Positions 28,113 through 39,805 of a DNA stretch of 64,000 nucleotides are shown in pieces (positions within the stretch are counted from its first letter, which is position 1; each line of letters opens with the position of its first letter). The notes below the pieces were generated by a model that was not told where the DNA came from, searched no databases, and saw nothing but the letters and a program-made list of their open reading frames with translations. The position numbers were made by a program, and so were the translations under genes. The stretch spans positions 1 through 64,000 of the forward strand of contig JAACDB010000093.1 in NCBI GenBank assembly GCA_009937095.1. Direction: 5' to 3'. This stretch comes from Verrucomicrobiota bacterium. Lineage in GTDB: Bacteria > Verrucomicrobiota > Verrucomicrobiia > Opitutales > Coraliomargaritaceae.

Positions 28113-29612
28113 ATGGCAACGACTTCACAAGACAGCCCGATGAGCCCCACGCAGGCCGCAATCCTTTCAAAGGTGCAGCCCGCGGAATTGGTCGAGCAAC
28201 CGTTGGTCACCAACAATCGCGATTTTAATTGGGTCACCAATAAGATCTGCCGCATTGTGGAAACCAAGACACCGACCTGGTGGTGGGTCTGCATGGCGAT
28301 GGCGCTCCTGACTGCTTCCTTTACCGGAATGGGTCTCGCTTACCTCGTCAGTACCGGAGTCGGGGTCTGGGGTCTGGCGAATCCAATCAATTGGGGTTGG
28401 GCCATTGTTAATTTCGTTTTCTGGATCGGCATCGGTCACGCGGGTACCTTGATTTCGGCGGTGCTCTGTCTCCTGAAGCAGGGGTGGCGAACCTCCATTA
28501 ACCGAGCTGCGGAGGCCATGACGATTTTCGCGGTTATTTGCGCGGGTATATTCCCGCTCTTCCACGTGGGCCGAATCTGGTTCGCCTGGTGGTTGTTCCC
28601 GCTTCCAAACGCCAACGCCATCTGGCCGCAGTTTCGCTCGCCTCTGGAATGGGACGTTTTTGCGGTTTCGACTTACGGAACGGTTTCGGTGCTGTTCTGG
28701 TACATGGGCATGATTCCCGACCTCGGGGTCTTGCGCGACCGGGCAGTGCAACGCCTGAAATCCGGCGTGCACGATGGCTCCAATTGGCTCACCAAGGGCA
28801 TGGATCATTTCCGTAAATATTTCTACGCAATCTTCGCCATGGGTTGGCGTAACGCCGGTAACCACTGGCGCAATTACGAAATGGCCTATCTTGTTCTCGC
28901 GGGCCTTTCCACTCCGCTCGTGCTTTCGGTGCACACCATCGTTTCGTTTGACTTCGCGGGCGCTCAGCTTCCGGGTTGGCATACCACCATTTTCCCGCCG
29001 TATTTCGTGGCAGGTGCGATTTTCTCGGGTTTCGGAATGGTGCTCACCCTGATGTTGCCCCTGCGTGCGGTTTACGGACTGCATGACCTGATTACCCAAC
29101 GGCATATCGATAACATGTGTAAGATCTGCCTGGGTACCGGATCGATTGTGGGCTACGCCTACATCATGGAGTTCTTTATCGCCTGGTATGGCGCGAACCC
29201 CTACGAGAGCTTCGCCTTCATCAATCGCGGCTTCGGGCAATATTCCTGGGCCTACTACATGATGTTTGGCTGTAACGTCTTTACCCCGCAGCTCTTCTGG
29301 TTCAGCGCAGTGCGCCGCAACGCCGCCCTCGTTTGGGTGATGTCGATCTTCATTAATGTCGGTATGTGGTTCGAACGCTTTGTTATCACGGTCACCTCGC
29401 TGGCAAATGATTTCCTCCCGAGTTCATGGGGTTACTACTCACCCACCATTGTCGATATTTTCACCTTCTTTGGTACCTTTGGGGTCTTCAGCGTGCTGTT
29501 CCTCATGTTTGTTCGTTTCCTTCCGCTCATGCCGATCGGCGAGGTTAAATACGTCATGCCGCAAGGGGATCCCCACGGTCATACCGACCACGAGAAAGGA
29601 GCACAGCACTAA
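28113..29612 (+). CDS. actC: alternative complex III subunit ActC, NrfD/PsrC-type membrane protein
   Basis: 499 residues with about ten hydrophobic segments, typical of the NrfD/PsrC family that carries the quinone site of complex III alternatives. Characteristic stretches include [43 protein letters not shown] and [20 protein letters not shown]. It is 21 bp downstream of actB. Its stop TAA overlaps the actD start in TAATG, indicating translational coupling. Confidence 0.94.
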   Translation: MATTSQDSPMSPTQAAILSKVQPAELVEQPLVTNNRDFNWVTNKICRIVETKTPTWWWVCMAMALLTASFTGMGLAYLVSTGVGVWGLANPINWGWAIVNFVFWIGIGHAGTLISAVLCLLKQGWRTSINRAAEAMTIFAVICAGIFPLFHVGRIWFAWWLFPLPNANAIWPQFRSPLEWDVFAVSTYGTVSVLFWYMGMIPDLGVLRDRAVQRLKSGVHDGSNWLTKGMDHFRKYFYAIFAMGWRNAGNHWRNYEMAYLVLAGLSTPLVLSVHTIVSFDFAGAQLPGWHTTIFPPYFVAGAIFSGFGMVLTLMLPLRAVYGLHDLITQRHIDNMCKICLGTGSIVGYAYIMEFFIAWYGANPYESFAFINRGFGQYSWAYYMMFGCNVFTPQLFWFSAVRRNAALVWVMSIFINVGMWFERFVITVTSLANDFLPSSWGYYSPTIVDIFTFFGTFGVFSVLFLMFVRFLPLMPIGEVKYVMPQGDPHGHTDHEKGAQH

Positions 29613-30142
29613 TGTCTGCACCACACGCCATCATCGCCAGCTTCCCGGACACGCCGAGCTTCTACCACGCCGCCGAAAAGGTACGTGATGCCGGTTACAA
29701 GAAATGGGACACCTATTCCTCTTTGCCGGTGCACGGCATGCCCGAAGCGCAGGGCCAACCGCGCTCCAAGGTCCCTATCTTCACTTTCTGCGGCGGACTC
29801 ACCGGTTTCACCATCGGTATTTCAATCGTCTCATTCATGAACTATTTCGACTATCCCCTGATTGTCGGCGGTAAGCCCTTTTTCAGCCCGGTCTTTCCCT
29901 TTCCCATCATGTATGAGTTGACCATTCTCCTCTCCGCCTTCGGTACTTTGGGAGGGATGTTCATCACCAATTTACTGCCGCAACACCACAACACCCTTTT
30001 TGAAAACGATACCTTCCTTGAGGTTGCAGGGGATCGTATGGTCATCGCCATTGAATCCCGAGACCCCAAATTTGACGCACAGGCCACGCGTCAATTCCTG
30101 GAATCCATCGGCGGCACCGATATCGAAGAGGTCACTGCCTAG
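29612..30142 (+). CDS. actD: alternative complex III subunit ActD (DUF3341)
   Basis: 176 residues. Soluble N-terminal part ([21 protein letters not shown], then [15 protein letters not shown]) followed by two membrane helices (about 57-75 and 105-125) and a short acidic C-terminal tail. This is the DUF3341 pattern of ActD, which contacts ActC. It starts by overlapping the actC stop and is 9 bp before actE. Confidence 0.93.
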   Translation: MSAPHAIIASFPDTPSFYHAAEKVRDAGYKKWDTYSSLPVHGMPEAQGQPRSKVPIFTFCGGLTGFTIGISIVSFMNYFDYPLIVGGKPFFSPVFPFPIMYELTILLSAFGTLGGMFITNLLPQHHNTLFENDTFLEVAGDRMVIAIESRDPKFDAQATRQFLESIGGTDIEEVTA

Positions 30143-30151
30143 ATTTTCGCC

Positions 30152-30805
30152 ATGCGTATATTCCTTCTCATATTGACCTTCATAATCTTCGCGGTGGTAT
30201 CCATTCTCGGGTTCCGGGGATCGCTCAGTAAGAATACCCCCATTGAAGTCTTTCCGGATATGGACCGTCAGGCAAAATACAAACCGCAGGCGAAAAATGG
30301 TTTCTTTACCGATGGTCGGAATGACCGTCCGCTTCCGGCGCACACCGTAGCCCGAGGCAACTACCTCAACCAGCAGGCCGTTTTCAGTGACACGTTCGCA
30401 GACTCCAAACTTGGGGACATGGCCTACAACCTCGGCAAAAATCCTGATGGCAGTTTCGTCAAGAAGGTACCGATTGAAGCGACCAATGAATTGATGAAAA
30501 TAGGGGAGGAGCGTTACTCCATTTTCTGCGCGGCCTGTCACGGAGCTGCCGGGGATGGCAACGGAGTTACCAAGCCCTACGGCGTACTGGCGGCAACCTA
30601 CCACGACACTCGCTTGCGCTCGGTCGAAGACGGCTACATTTTTGATGTCATCACGAATGGCAAGGGCCTCATGTATGGCCTCAAGGATCGACTTAACCCA
30701 CGTGAACGCTGGGCTGCTATTCTCTACGTTCGCGCGCTCCAACAATCACAAAACGCCTCGGTTGATGTGCTCAACAGCGCTCAACGCACCGAGTTAGGAT
30801 TTTAA
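30152..30805 (+). CDS. actE: alternative complex III subunit ActE, monoheme cytochrome c
   Basis: 217 residues. N-terminal hydrophobic segment (MRIFLLILTFIIFAVVSIL), possibly a lipid or helix anchor, then a periplasmic domain with one heme site, CAACHGAAGDGNG (about 129-141), and a distal MYGLKDRL segment that offers the Met ligand. ActE hands electrons on to the terminal oxidase. It precedes actF by 2 bp. Confidence 0.94.
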   Translation: MRIFLLILTFIIFAVVSILGFRGSLSKNTPIEVFPDMDRQAKYKPQAKNGFFTDGRNDRPLPAHTVARGNYLNQQAVFSDTFADSKLGDMAYNLGKNPDGSFVKKVPIEATNELMKIGEERYSIFCAACHGAAGDGNGVTKPYGVLAATYHDTRLRSVEDGYIFDVITNGKGLMYGLKDRLNPRERWAAILYVRALQQSQNASVDVLNSAQRTELGF

Positions 30806-30807
30806 GC

Positions 30808-32058
30808 ATGAATACCGACGCATCAATCGTTTACGGCAAAAAGGTCGGCACCATCGCCTTCCTCTTGGGGCTCATTTTCACGGGAATTGCCGGTTACGGA
30901 TTTTACCAGGGTTGGGAAAGCGGCGATGCTCGCCCCCTGATGAGTTGGTTGATCGGGATTGCTTTTTGGATGTCGATCGCGATTGGCATGCTTTTCGTCA
31001 CCCAAATCTGGCACGTCTTTCACGCCCGTTGGCCCACCATCCTGCGCCGCCAGTGTGAGCACGGATTCAGCGCCTTCCCCATACTCTTCGTTCTTTTTAT
31101 TCCATTGCTCTTGGTTCCCTTCCTTCATGAGAATCCCGGTTTGCTTTGGAAATGGATGAACGGGGTCAACGAATTGCCAGGCCACGGCACGGTTGGTGAG
31201 GATCCCATCTTCACCTGGAAACAGCCTTATTTGAACATCGGTTTCTTCACCGCCCGCGCGGTTGGGGTCTTCGCCACCTTTATCATACTTGCAGGACTCC
31301 TGCGCAAGTGGTCCTTTAATACCGATACCACCGGCGATATCAACAACACCCACAAGGCGCGGCGTCTCTCTTCGATCGGACTCTTTCTCTGTGCGGGTGC
31401 GGCTACTATGGGTGCCATCGACTGGTTCAAATCACTGGAATACCATTGGTTCTCCACCATGTACGGGGTTTGGTTTTTCGCCGCCTCCATGCGGGCAGCC
31501 CTCGCCACCATCCTTATCCTTTCGGTCGTTCTGGCGGCACGGGGTTATCTGAAAGGCATCCTCAAGCAGTCCCACCGTTATGACATCGGCTGTATGATGC
31601 TGGCCTTCACGGTTTTCTGGGCCTACATCAGCTTTTCGCAATACTTCCTCGTCTATAACGCCAACATCCCGGAAGAAACCTTCTGGTACAATATCCGCGA
31701 GAAGAACGGTTGGTGGCCCATCAGTATGTGTCTGGTCTTTGGGCACTTCCTCATCCCCTTCCTCATCCTCCTTTGGTACAAGACCAAGGTTGTGGTTTGG
31801 CGTACGGTGGCGATCTCTACCTGGATTCTGGTTTTTCATACCATCGATCTCTTTTGGAACATCGTCCCCGGTAAAATTCCTGCAGACAACGCCTACGGCT
31901 ATACCGTTCGTCCCTTCACAGTGGAAATCTTTGATATTGCCCCCATCATTGGATTTGGCGGGTTCTGCGTTTGGGGTTTCTGCCGGAGCATGAATAAAGC
32001 GGAACCCATTCCCGTGCGGGATCCCAATATTGAAAATTCACTTAACTACATTGAGTAA
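30808..32058 (+). CDS. actF: alternative complex III subunit ActF, membrane protein
   Basis: 416 residues with about ten hydrophobic segments, for example VGTIAFLLGLIFTGIAGYG, SWLIGIAFWMSIAIGMLFVTQ and FHARWPTILRRQCE, the last a typical ActF loop. It is a second quinol-site-type membrane subunit related to ActC. It ends at 32058, eight bases before the next small membrane gene. Confidence 0.93.
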   Translation: MNTDASIVYGKKVGTIAFLLGLIFTGIAGYGFYQGWESGDARPLMSWLIGIAFWMSIAIGMLFVTQIWHVFHARWPTILRRQCEHGFSAFPILFVLFIPLLLVPFLHENPGLLWKWMNGVNELPGHGTVGEDPIFTWKQPYLNIGFFTARAVGVFATFIILAGLLRKWSFNTDTTGDINNTHKARRLSSIGLFLCAGAATMGAIDWFKSLEYHWFSTMYGVWFFAASMRAALATILILSVVLAARGYLKGILKQSHRYDIGCMMLAFTVFWAYISFSQYFLVYNANIPEETFWYNIREKNGWWPISMCLVFGHFLIPFLILLWYKTKVVVWRTVAISTWILVFHTIDLFWNIVPGKIPADNAYGYTVRPFTVEIFDIAPIIGFGGFCVWGFCRSMNKAEPIPVRDPNIENSLNYIE

Positions 32059-32065
32059 TACCACG

Positions 32066-32404
32066 ATGTCGTCTTCCACTCCCGCATTCCTAAACCGCAG
32101 CTTCACCTTTATTGGTGCACTGGGCGCGATTCTCATTTTCGCCGTCATTATCTACATCGCCTATTTGCCCAATCGCGCGGATCGGGTGGACGCCGCAGTG
32201 GTTGCCGACCGTCAGGCGAAAGCCGACGAGGCCCGCGCCTCCGGATTCGCCAAGCTCAATGATTTCGCGGTAGTCAACAAGGAGGCCGGCACCGTCCGTA
32301 TCCCAATCGAGCTTGCCAAAGAATTGACCCTGAATCAGTATACTGCCAACGAAAGCCCTATCGCCGAAGCACCCGCCGAGGCCCCAAACCAAGTGCTTGA
32401 GTAA
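32066..32404 (+). CDS. small single-helix membrane protein in the respiratory operon
   Basis: 112 residues from ATG 32066 (MSSSTPAFLN). The open frame extends upstream inside actF but the internal ATG fits the spacing. One membrane helix (about 11-33, FIGALGAILIFAVIIYIAYL) is followed by an Ala/Asp/Arg helix and a soluble tail including NKEAGTVRIPIELAKELTL, resembling the small SCO/CcoQ-unrelated protein often found between act and oxidase genes (subunit 'VRIPIxxAMxL' style). Function is not established; its stop overlaps the next start in TAATG, so it belongs to the operon. Confidence 0.75.
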   Translation: MSSSTPAFLNRSFTFIGALGAILIFAVIIYIAYLPNRADRVDAAVVADRQAKADEARASGFAKLNDFAVVNKEAGTVRIPIELAKELTLNQYTANESPIAEAPAEAPNQVLE

Positions 32405-32598
32405 TGCCAGTTGAAAATTATCTAGAACTTTTGCCGATTATCGTGTTGGGGGTTTTCTTCTTCGCGATCACGGTTTTTATGCTCTACTGGGCCGCCAATC
32501 GCGGGCACTTCCGTAATATGGAGGCACAGTCGAAGGTCATTTTTACCGAGGAGGAACCAGAAGGCGTTTTCTCTGATTCCTTTCCCGATAAACGTTAA
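32404..32598 (+). CDS. CcoS-like cbb3 oxidase maturation protein
   Basis: 64 residues. One membrane helix near residues 8-30 (LPIIVLGVFFFAITVFMLYWAA) followed by NRGHFRNMEAQSKVIFTEEE, which matches the CcoS pattern of a helix, a short basic/aromatic stretch and an Asp/Glu-rich end. CcoS is needed for cofactor insertion into cbb3 oxidases. It begins by overlapping the previous stop and is 8 bp before ccoN, which supports the call, though such small proteins are easily misassigned. Confidence 0.65.
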   Translation: MPVENYLELLPIIVLGVFFFAITVFMLYWAANRGHFRNMEAQSKVIFTEEEPEGVFSDSFPDKR

Positions 32599-32606
32599 TT
32601 TCTGAT

Positions 32607-34085
32607 ATGAGCGACAGCACTGATAACACCGAAGGCACGGTCATTCCCTACACCACGAATGATCCGTCTATACGGGCCGAGTTGAGCGAGATCGATCGTT
32701 CCATTCGCTCGGCATCGATATTTTTCATCGTGTCGGCGGTGGGTTGGCTCCTGCTCGGGACGATATTCGCGCTCATCGCGGCAATCAAATTGCACGAACC
32801 GAGCTTTGCGGTGGGCACGGAATACACCACCTTCGGGCGCATGCGTGCCGCTCACTTGAATTCCATGGCACTTGGATTTGGCAACAACATGATTTTCGGA
32901 GTATGCCTCTGGATCATGGCACGGCTTTGCCGGGCTCCCATCCGTCACGGGGGATTGCTTTTAATCGCGGGTGCCTTTTGGAATATCGGACTCACCATCG
33001 GTATCGCAGGCTTGATCAAGGGCGACATTACCTCCGTCGAATGGCTTGAGATTCCAAAGTACGCCACCCCGCTGCTGGCGATCTCCTACATCCTTATCGG
33101 TATATGGGGCGTGATGGCCTTCCGCTTCCGCAAGGGCGAGCATGTCTACGTTTCCCAATGGTATTTCCTTGGGGCGCTCTTCTGGTTCCCCTGGCTCTAT
33201 GTCATTGCTCAAATCATGATTATCTGGGCGCCCGCGCAAGGCGTGGTGCAATCGATCACCAATTGGTGGTTTGCTCATAATGTTCTGGGCTTGTGGTTGA
33301 CCCCCATGGCGCTGGGAGTCGCTTACTACCTGATTCCCAAAGTCCTTGGTCGTCCTATTTATTCCTATTATCTTTCGGTGCTCGGTTTCTGGTCGCTCGC
33401 GCTCTTCTACAACTGGGCGGGCGTGCACCACCTCATCGGCGGGCCGGTTCCGGTCTGGCTTATTTCGGCGGGTATCGTGGCTTCGGTCATGATGGTCATT
33501 CCAGTCGTAGTGGTCGCTATCAATCACCACATGACCGTAGTCGGGCTTCACCGCGAAGGCTGGCGCAGTCCCACCATGCGTTTCGTAGTCTTTGGCGCGA
33601 TCAATTACACCTTTGTCAGTTTGATTGGTTCTGCGATGGCCTTGCGGGATGTTAATCTGGTGACCCACTTCACGCACTTCACGGTAGGGCACGCCCACCA
33701 CGGCGCTTACGGCTTTTTCGGGATGATCCTCTTCGGCGGGGTCTATTATATGATGCCGCGGATGCTCCAGCGCGAATGGCCCTCTGCCGCCTTGATTAAG
33801 ATTCACTTCTGGGGCAGTGCCCTCGGCATCCTGCTCATGGTCTTCGCCCTGCAAATCGGCGGCTGGTTCCAAGGCCTCCAAATGAACAATCCGGAGATCG
33901 CTTTCCTGGACGTGGTTCAAAACACCATGCCCTGGCTTAAGGCGCGTTCGGTCTCGGGCTTCCTGCTTCTGGTTGCTCATGTTGCCTTTGCGGTCAATTT
34001 CTTCTGGATGCTCTTCGCGGCGGGTAAATTCCGCACGAAGGACACCCCCACCTTGCTCCATACCCAAGAGGAGGGCGCAGCGTAA
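32607..34085 (+). CDS. ccoN: cbb3-type cytochrome c oxidase subunit I
   Basis: 492 residues, about twelve helices. Heme-copper oxidase catalytic subunit of type C. Seen: [14 protein letters not shown] (heme b His), [14 protein letters not shown] (CuB His), [15 protein letters not shown], a cbb3 hallmark, [15 protein letters not shown] (His pair, with the covalently linked Tyr expected in this helix), and [17 protein letters not shown] (heme ligands). It reduces O2 at high affinity. The stop overlaps the ccoO start in TAATG. No CcoQ gene follows. Confidence 0.94.
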   Translation: MSDSTDNTEGTVIPYTTNDPSIRAELSEIDRSIRSASIFFIVSAVGWLLLGTIFALIAAIKLHEPSFAVGTEYTTFGRMRAAHLNSMALGFGNNMIFGVCLWIMARLCRAPIRHGGLLLIAGAFWNIGLTIGIAGLIKGDITSVEWLEIPKYATPLLAISYILIGIWGVMAFRFRKGEHVYVSQWYFLGALFWFPWLYVIAQIMIIWAPAQGVVQSITNWWFAHNVLGLWLTPMALGVAYYLIPKVLGRPIYSYYLSVLGFWSLALFYNWAGVHHLIGGPVPVWLISAGIVASVMMVIPVVVVAINHHMTVVGLHREGWRSPTMRFVVFGAINYTFVSLIGSAMALRDVNLVTHFTHFTVGHAHHGAYGFFGMILFGGVYYMMPRMLQREWPSAALIKIHFWGSALGILLMVFALQIGGWFQGLQMNNPEIAFLDVVQNTMPWLKARSVSGFLLLVAHVAFAVNFFWMLFAAGKFRTKDTPTLLHTQEEGAA

Positions 34086-34756
34086 TGAAAAGTCTCCCAC
34101 TCCTGTTCCTCGGCATCTTCTTCATGCTGGCCTTTTCCTTCACCGGAATTGTCCTCACGAGCCACGTTCAGTTTGGCGCCCTGGAGCAAACCACGGAATC
34201 CCTCGAGGCCGACGAAAACGGCAACCCGGTCATGCCGGAGGGTGAAACCCTCTATCCGCTCAGAGAGGGCGGGGTGGCGCTTCAGGGTAAAGAAGTCTAC
34301 ATTTCCATGGGTTGTATCTATTGCCACAGCCAACAATCCCGCCGCGATTCCTTCGGTGCGGACGTTGCCCGGGGTTGGGCACAACGTGCCACCGTCCCGC
34401 GTGACTACATTTCCCAAAGCCGTGTGCTGCTGGGTACGATGCGTACCGGTCCGGACCTTGTGAATGTTGGGGGACGCCTGCAGGGCGACGGAGGGCGCGA
34501 ATGGCACCACAAGCACCTCTACAATCCGCAGATCACTTCCAAGGGCTCCAATATGCCCTCCTTTGCCTTCCTCTACAAAGTGCAAGCCATCGACGGCGCA
34601 CCCTCGGCAGACGCGGTCGCTATTCCGGCAGACTCACCCTATGCCCCGCCTGCCGGTCATGAAATCATACCCACCCACCGGGCCAAAGTGCTGGTGGAAT
34701 ATCTGCTCAGTCTCAAAATCGATTACAGTCTTCCCGAAGTACCCATCCTGGACTAA
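34085..34756 (+). CDS. ccoO: cbb3-type cytochrome c oxidase subunit II, monoheme
   Basis: 223 residues. N-terminal membrane anchor ([21 protein letters not shown]), then a periplasmic cytochrome c domain with heme site [11 protein letters not shown] (about 76-86) and the CcoO-type [12 protein letters not shown] and NMPSFAFLY, which supplies the Met ligand. It receives electrons from CcoP or ActE and passes them to CcoN. Both ends overlap neighbours by one base (TAATG), so ccoN-ccoO-ccoP is translationally coupled. Confidence 0.93.
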   Translation: MKSLPLLFLGIFFMLAFSFTGIVLTSHVQFGALEQTTESLEADENGNPVMPEGETLYPLREGGVALQGKEVYISMGCIYCHSQQSRRDSFGADVARGWAQRATVPRDYISQSRVLLGTMRTGPDLVNVGGRLQGDGGREWHHKHLYNPQITSKGSNMPSFAFLYKVQAIDGAPSADAVAIPADSPYAPPAGHEIIPTHRAKVLVEYLLSLKIDYSLPEVPILD

Positions 34757-35439
34757 TGAGCGACGATACCACATCACAGGATTCCACGCCTAATAGCGGT
34801 TTAGAAACAGCCGCCATGCAGGACGTGGAGATGCAAAGCATTCATGCCCCGCAGCTCCAGCGCGAGCGTGTGGAACCACATGAAAAGCAGTCCCCGATTC
34901 CAGTCAGCCTGCTGACCCTGATCTCGCTCCTGGCTTTTTGGGGCGGTTATTATTTTTCCAACTACTCGCAGGATTTCCGTTGGGATGCCTACGATCCCGA
35001 CGCCAAGGGCGGCGCAGGAGAAGTCGTCATTGAGGAAAAACCCCTCGCGGAAATTGGCGCCCGTATTTTCCGGGGTCAATGCGTGGCCTGTCACCAGACC
35101 ACCGGACTCGGAGTCGCGGGCGCATTCCCCCCGCTTGTCGAATCAGAATGGGTACTGGGTAATGAGGAACGCCTCGCGCGTATTTTAATCAACGGTCTCA
35201 ATGGCCCCATCGCGGTGCTGGGTGAGACCTACAACGGCAACATGCCGGCTTTTGGGCCGAACGGCCTCAACCTCAAGCCCAAGCAAATCGCCGCCGTTCT
35301 CACCTACATCCGTCAGGAGTGGGGGAACAACGCCCCCGAAGTCAGTATTGAAGCATTGGAAGGCTACCACGCCACCTACGGTTCACGTACAGAGCCATGG
35401 ACCGCCGAGGAACTCCTTGCGGATTTCCCCATGGAATAG
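34756..35439 (+). CDS. ccoP: CcoP-like monoheme cytochrome c subunit of the cbb3 oxidase
   Basis: 227 residues. A cytoplasmic N-terminus of about 45 residues, one membrane helix (about 52-70, [19 protein letters not shown]), and a periplasmic domain with a single heme site, [13 protein letters not shown] (about 109-121), and [12 protein letters not shown], the Met side. CcoP proteins commonly carry two hemes; this one has one, so electron entry must rely on a single domain, perhaps taking electrons straight from the complex III cytochromes. The gene ends the respiratory operon and converges on a PEP-CTERM protease gene 2 bp away. Confidence 0.88.
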   Translation: MSDDTTSQDSTPNSGLETAAMQDVEMQSIHAPQLQRERVEPHEKQSPIPVSLLTLISLLAFWGGYYFSNYSQDFRWDAYDPDAKGGAGEVVIEEKPLAEIGARIFRGQCVACHQTTGLGVAGAFPPLVESEWVLGNEERLARILINGLNGPIAVLGETYNGNMPAFGPNGLNLKPKQIAAVLTYIRQEWGNNAPEVSIEALEGYHATYGSRTEPWTAEELLADFPME

Positions 35440-35441
35440 CC

Positions 35442-36386
35442 TCAGCGTCCGCGCTTGAGTCGGCGTCTCAGGGCGAGGCCTGACACCAGGCCTATCACGA
35501 GCGCGTATGCGGCCGGTTCGGGCACTACCGTAAATCCGATGTCCTCCAGAGATGCCAGCGTCGTATTGCTGAGGTAGGCGCTCCCGCTCAAAACCCCTGT
35601 CATCAGTTCATCGTCGAGCGATTCGCCGGCGTTCTCACCGGCCGTCACGATGGGCGCCGCCGACCCGTCGCCCGGATCCGAGTCAAAGCCCGCCTGATTT
35701 TCCACCCCGAAATTATCGGTCACTTCATTCCAGTGGCCGTTCGCCGTACCCGAACCGCCGTCCAGTTCAACGGGAATATAGTTGGCGTTGGGGTCGTATT
35801 CATTGCGGTAGGCTGCCAAGGCAGACGCTCCCACATATTGACCCGGGGTGCCGCCAGTTAAAACCCGTTCATAGGGTGAGCCGTTTATCTCGTAGCTAAC
35901 GTTGTTGTCGGGGTTGCCGTCATTATGGAGCTCGTTCGCTTCCCAAAGGATGCCGATCCCCAGCGCGTGCCCGATTTCATGCCGGATGGTATTGGGATTC
36001 AAACCCAGCGAACCCGCGTCGGCGTGCGTGTTGAACTGAGCCACCCCCGAGCTGGCATAAATGAATCGTCCGTGCGAGTAAGTCGAACCCGCCACGAAAT
36101 TCGACAAGGCATAGCCGCCCGCACTCGCACTCCCCAAAACTACCCCGCCGTTTTGCGGTGCCTGTGAAAAAGTGTCCACCGTCAGCACCCAGTTTCGCGT
36201 TACCGCATCCTGATACCCCGTGATCCGCGACTGCCAGAAATTCAAGCCATCAGAAAAATACGATTGCTGCAGGGCACTCAATTCACTGCTCGCATTGGCA
36301 GTAAACTGTACTGACATATTGATCGTCGCCGAAAGCGGGTGGACCATTGCCGCATAAAGCAATAAACTGGTGAGAGAGTGTTTCAA
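35442..36386 (-). CDS. PEP-CTERM-sorted zinc metalloprotease-like protein
   Basis: 314 residues. Signal peptide at 1-20 (MKHSLTSLLLYAAMVHPLSA). The middle holds a metzincin-type site, NTIRHEIGHALGIGILW, with two His and the catalytic Glu of HExxH followed by the conserved Gly. The C-terminus is a PEP-CTERM tail, VPEPAAYALVIGL, a hydrophobic helix, then RRRLKRGR. It is thus exported, probably cleaved by an exosortase and anchored or released outside. The third zinc ligand cannot be assigned by eye. It is convergent with ccoP and shows no sign of belonging to the operon. Confidence 0.85.
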   Translation of the reverse strand: MKHSLTSLLLYAAMVHPLSATINMSVQFTANASSELSALQQSYFSDGLNFWQSRITGYQDAVTRNWVLTVDTFSQAPQNGGVVLGSASAGGYALSNFVAGSTYSHGRFIYASSGVAQFNTHADAGSLGLNPNTIRHEIGHALGIGILWEANELHNDGNPDNNVSYEINGSPYERVLTGGTPGQYVGASALAAYRNEYDPNANYIPVELDGGSGTANGHWNEVTDNFGVENQAGFDSDPGDGSAAPIVTAGENAGESLDDELMTGVLSGSAYLSNTTLASLEDIGFTVVPEPAAYALVIGLVSGLALRRRLKRGR

Positions 36387-36470
36387 CGTTTGGAAAGCTT
36401 ATATTTACACCCTCTGTTTCCATTATAAAAGATTTGTTTCTCAAAAAATTCACCCGAGTTCTAAGAAAAG

Positions 36471-36540
36471 AAACCACGAATGGACACGAATTCACACGAA
36501 TGAGGGGTATCGCCCGCTAGGCCGCGAAGGGAGAGACATG
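36471..36540. repeat. interspersed repeat fragment
   Basis: Begins AAACCACGAATGGAC (36471-36485), identical to 26-40, and continues with ACACGAATTCACACGAATG, a tandem-like ACACGAAT pattern. It is the first of several repeat pieces that fill the 36387-36777 gap; no gene is visible there. Confidence 0.55.
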
Positions 36541-36560
36541 CGGAGGACTTAGATTTAGGA

Positions 36561-36711
36561 TTCACCACAGGGGCACGGAGGGCACCGGGGGTGAGTCCTG
36601 TGGTGAGTCAATATTGAACCTGCAACATTCAACGTTGAAGTTTGATTGGGGCTTGGGAGTTCAATGCTCTTTTAATTTTTCTCTCTGTGCACTCGGCGTC
36701 TCTGTGGTGAA
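36561..36711. repeat. palindromic interspersed repeat, copy B
   Basis: About 151 bp bounded by TTCACCACAGGGGCACGGAG (36561) and ACTCGGCGTCTCTGTGGTGAA (36691-36711; trimmed ends pair as inverted repeats TTCACCAC/GTGGTGAA). The interior has AACATTCAACGTTGAA, shared in inverse orientation with copy A at 9558-9640. No reading frame. Likely a MITE- or REP-like element. Confidence 0.6.
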
Positions 36712-36724
36712 TGCTGCAGGCGTG

Positions 36725-36776
36725 TGCCCGCGACTTGTCCGCCGTAGCCTTGGCGATGGGGGAAGTGCGCGAAGGG
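36725..36776. repeat. possible second repeat type beside hemL
   Basis: GCGACTTGTCCGCCGTAGCC (36730-36749) and the TTGGCGATGGGGGAAG after it resemble a GTCCGCCGTAGC-TTGGCGAAGGCGG dispersed repeat that is widespread in related metagenomic genomes (from memory). Only one copy is in this window, so this is tentative. Confidence 0.3.
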
Positions 36777-36777
36777 A

Positions 36778-38073
36778 TTATTCCGTTTCGAGGGCGTGGA
36801 TGCTGTTTACGAGGACCTCGATGGTTTGCTCGATATCTGCCTGGCTGTGGGCACTGCTGATGAAACAGGTTTCGTAAGGAGAGGGGGGCAGGTAGATGCC
36901 GTGTTGGAGGGCGTGGTTGAAGAGGTGCTTGAAGGCGGGGGTGTTGCTGGCGGTGGCGTCGTTGAAGTTGCGGACGGGTTGTTCGGCGAAGAAGAGGGCG
37001 AACATGGAACCGACTTGGGGTACCTGAAGGGCGAGGCCTTTTTCGCGGGCGGCGTCACGGAGGGCGTCGGCGATTGTTTTGCCCATGGCTTCGAGGGCGG
37101 GGTAGGGATTGAGGGTCATGAGTTTCTCGAGCGAGGCGATGCCTGCGGCCATGGCGAGGGGGTTGCCGCTGAGGGTTCCGGCTTGATAGACGGGACCAAG
37201 GGGGGCGAGGTGGTCCATGATTTCGGCTTTGCCGCCGAGGGCACCGACGGGGAGGCCGCCACCAATGATTTTGCCGAGGGCGGTGAGGTCGGGGGTGATG
37301 CCGATGCGTTCCTGCACGCCGCCGGGGGCGAGGCGGAATCCGGTCATGACTTCGTCGAAAATGAGGAGGGCGCCGTGGGCGGTGCAGAGGCTACGGAGTG
37401 TTTCCAGATAGCCGGGTTCGGGGAGAATGAGGCCGCAGTTGGCGGGATAGGGTTCGAGGATGACCGCTGCAATTTGGTCGCCCTGTTCAGCGAAGCAGGC
37501 TTTAGCGGCATCGGGATCGTTGTATTCGAGGACGATGGTTTCTGCGGCAAAACTGGCGGGGATGCCGGCGCTGTCAGGGTTGCCAAGCGTGAGGGCACCT
37601 GAGCCTGCTTTGACGAGGAGGGAATCGACATGGCCGTGGTAACAGCCCGCGAACTTGAGGATTTTATCGCGCCCGGTGAATCCCCGGGCGAGTCGTACGG
37701 CGGAAAGGGTGGCTTCGGTTCCGCTGTTGCACATGCGGACTTTTTCTACGGAGGGAACCATGGCGACGATGTGTTCCGCCATTTTGACTTCGTCGGGGTT
37801 GGGGGTGCCAAAGCTGGTACCCCGGTTGAGGGCGGCGGCGAGGGCGGCGCGGATATCGGGGTCGTTATGGCCGTGGATGGCGGGGCCCCAGGTGCAGACG
37901 TAGTCGATTAGTTTGCGGTCGTCGCTGGTGTAAAGGTGGGCACCTTCGGCGCGGGTGGTGAAGAAGGGACTGCCGCCGACGGACCGGAAGGCGCGAACGG
38001 GCGAGTTGACGCCCCCGGGCATGAGAGCCTGCGCTTTTTTAAAGAGGGTGGATGAGCTGAGATCGTTTTCCAT
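36778..38073 (-). CDS. hemL: glutamate-1-semialdehyde 2,1-aminomutase
   Basis: 431 residues from ATG 38073 ([21 protein letters not shown]); the open frame runs upstream in a different protein's shadow, so this start is chosen. HemL makes 5-aminolevulinate for heme, with PLP. Seen: [58 protein letters not shown], and the PLP-lysine in [16 protein letters not shown] (about 266). All complete. It lies 28 bp downstream of nadE on the same strand, though the two functions are not linked. Heme supply suits the heme-rich operon nearby. Confidence 0.97.
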   Translation of the reverse strand: MENDLSSSTLFKKAQALMPGGVNSPVRAFRSVGGSPFFTTRAEGAHLYTSDDRKLIDYVCTWGPAIHGHNDPDIRAALAAALNRGTSFGTPNPDEVKMAEHIVAMVPSVEKVRMCNSGTEATLSAVRLARGFTGRDKILKFAGCYHGHVDSLLVKAGSGALTLGNPDSAGIPASFAAETIVLEYNDPDAAKACFAEQGDQIAAVILEPYPANCGLILPEPGYLETLRSLCTAHGALLIFDEVMTGFRLAPGGVQERIGITPDLTALGKIIGGGLPVGALGGKAEIMDHLAPLGPVYQAGTLSGNPLAMAAGIASLEKLMTLNPYPALEAMGKTIADALRDAAREKGLALQVPQVGSMFALFFAEQPVRNFNDATASNTPAFKHLFNHALQHGIYLPPSPYETCFISSAHSQADIEQTIEVLVNSIHALETE

Positions 38074-38101
38074 GAAAGGGCGTGTTGCGTTGGGGAGGTG
38101 T

Positions 38102-39733
<1,632 letters not shown>

Positions 39734-39805
39734 GTGCGGAGAAGATGCCTATATGCGTTAGAATTTGTTTGTTTGCTGACGATTGCAAATGAATGATGCG
39801 GGAAG

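Noticed and set aside
32961-34100. A 379-residue open frame antisense to ccoN
   Set aside because: Charged, low-complexity translation opposite a clear oxidase gene.
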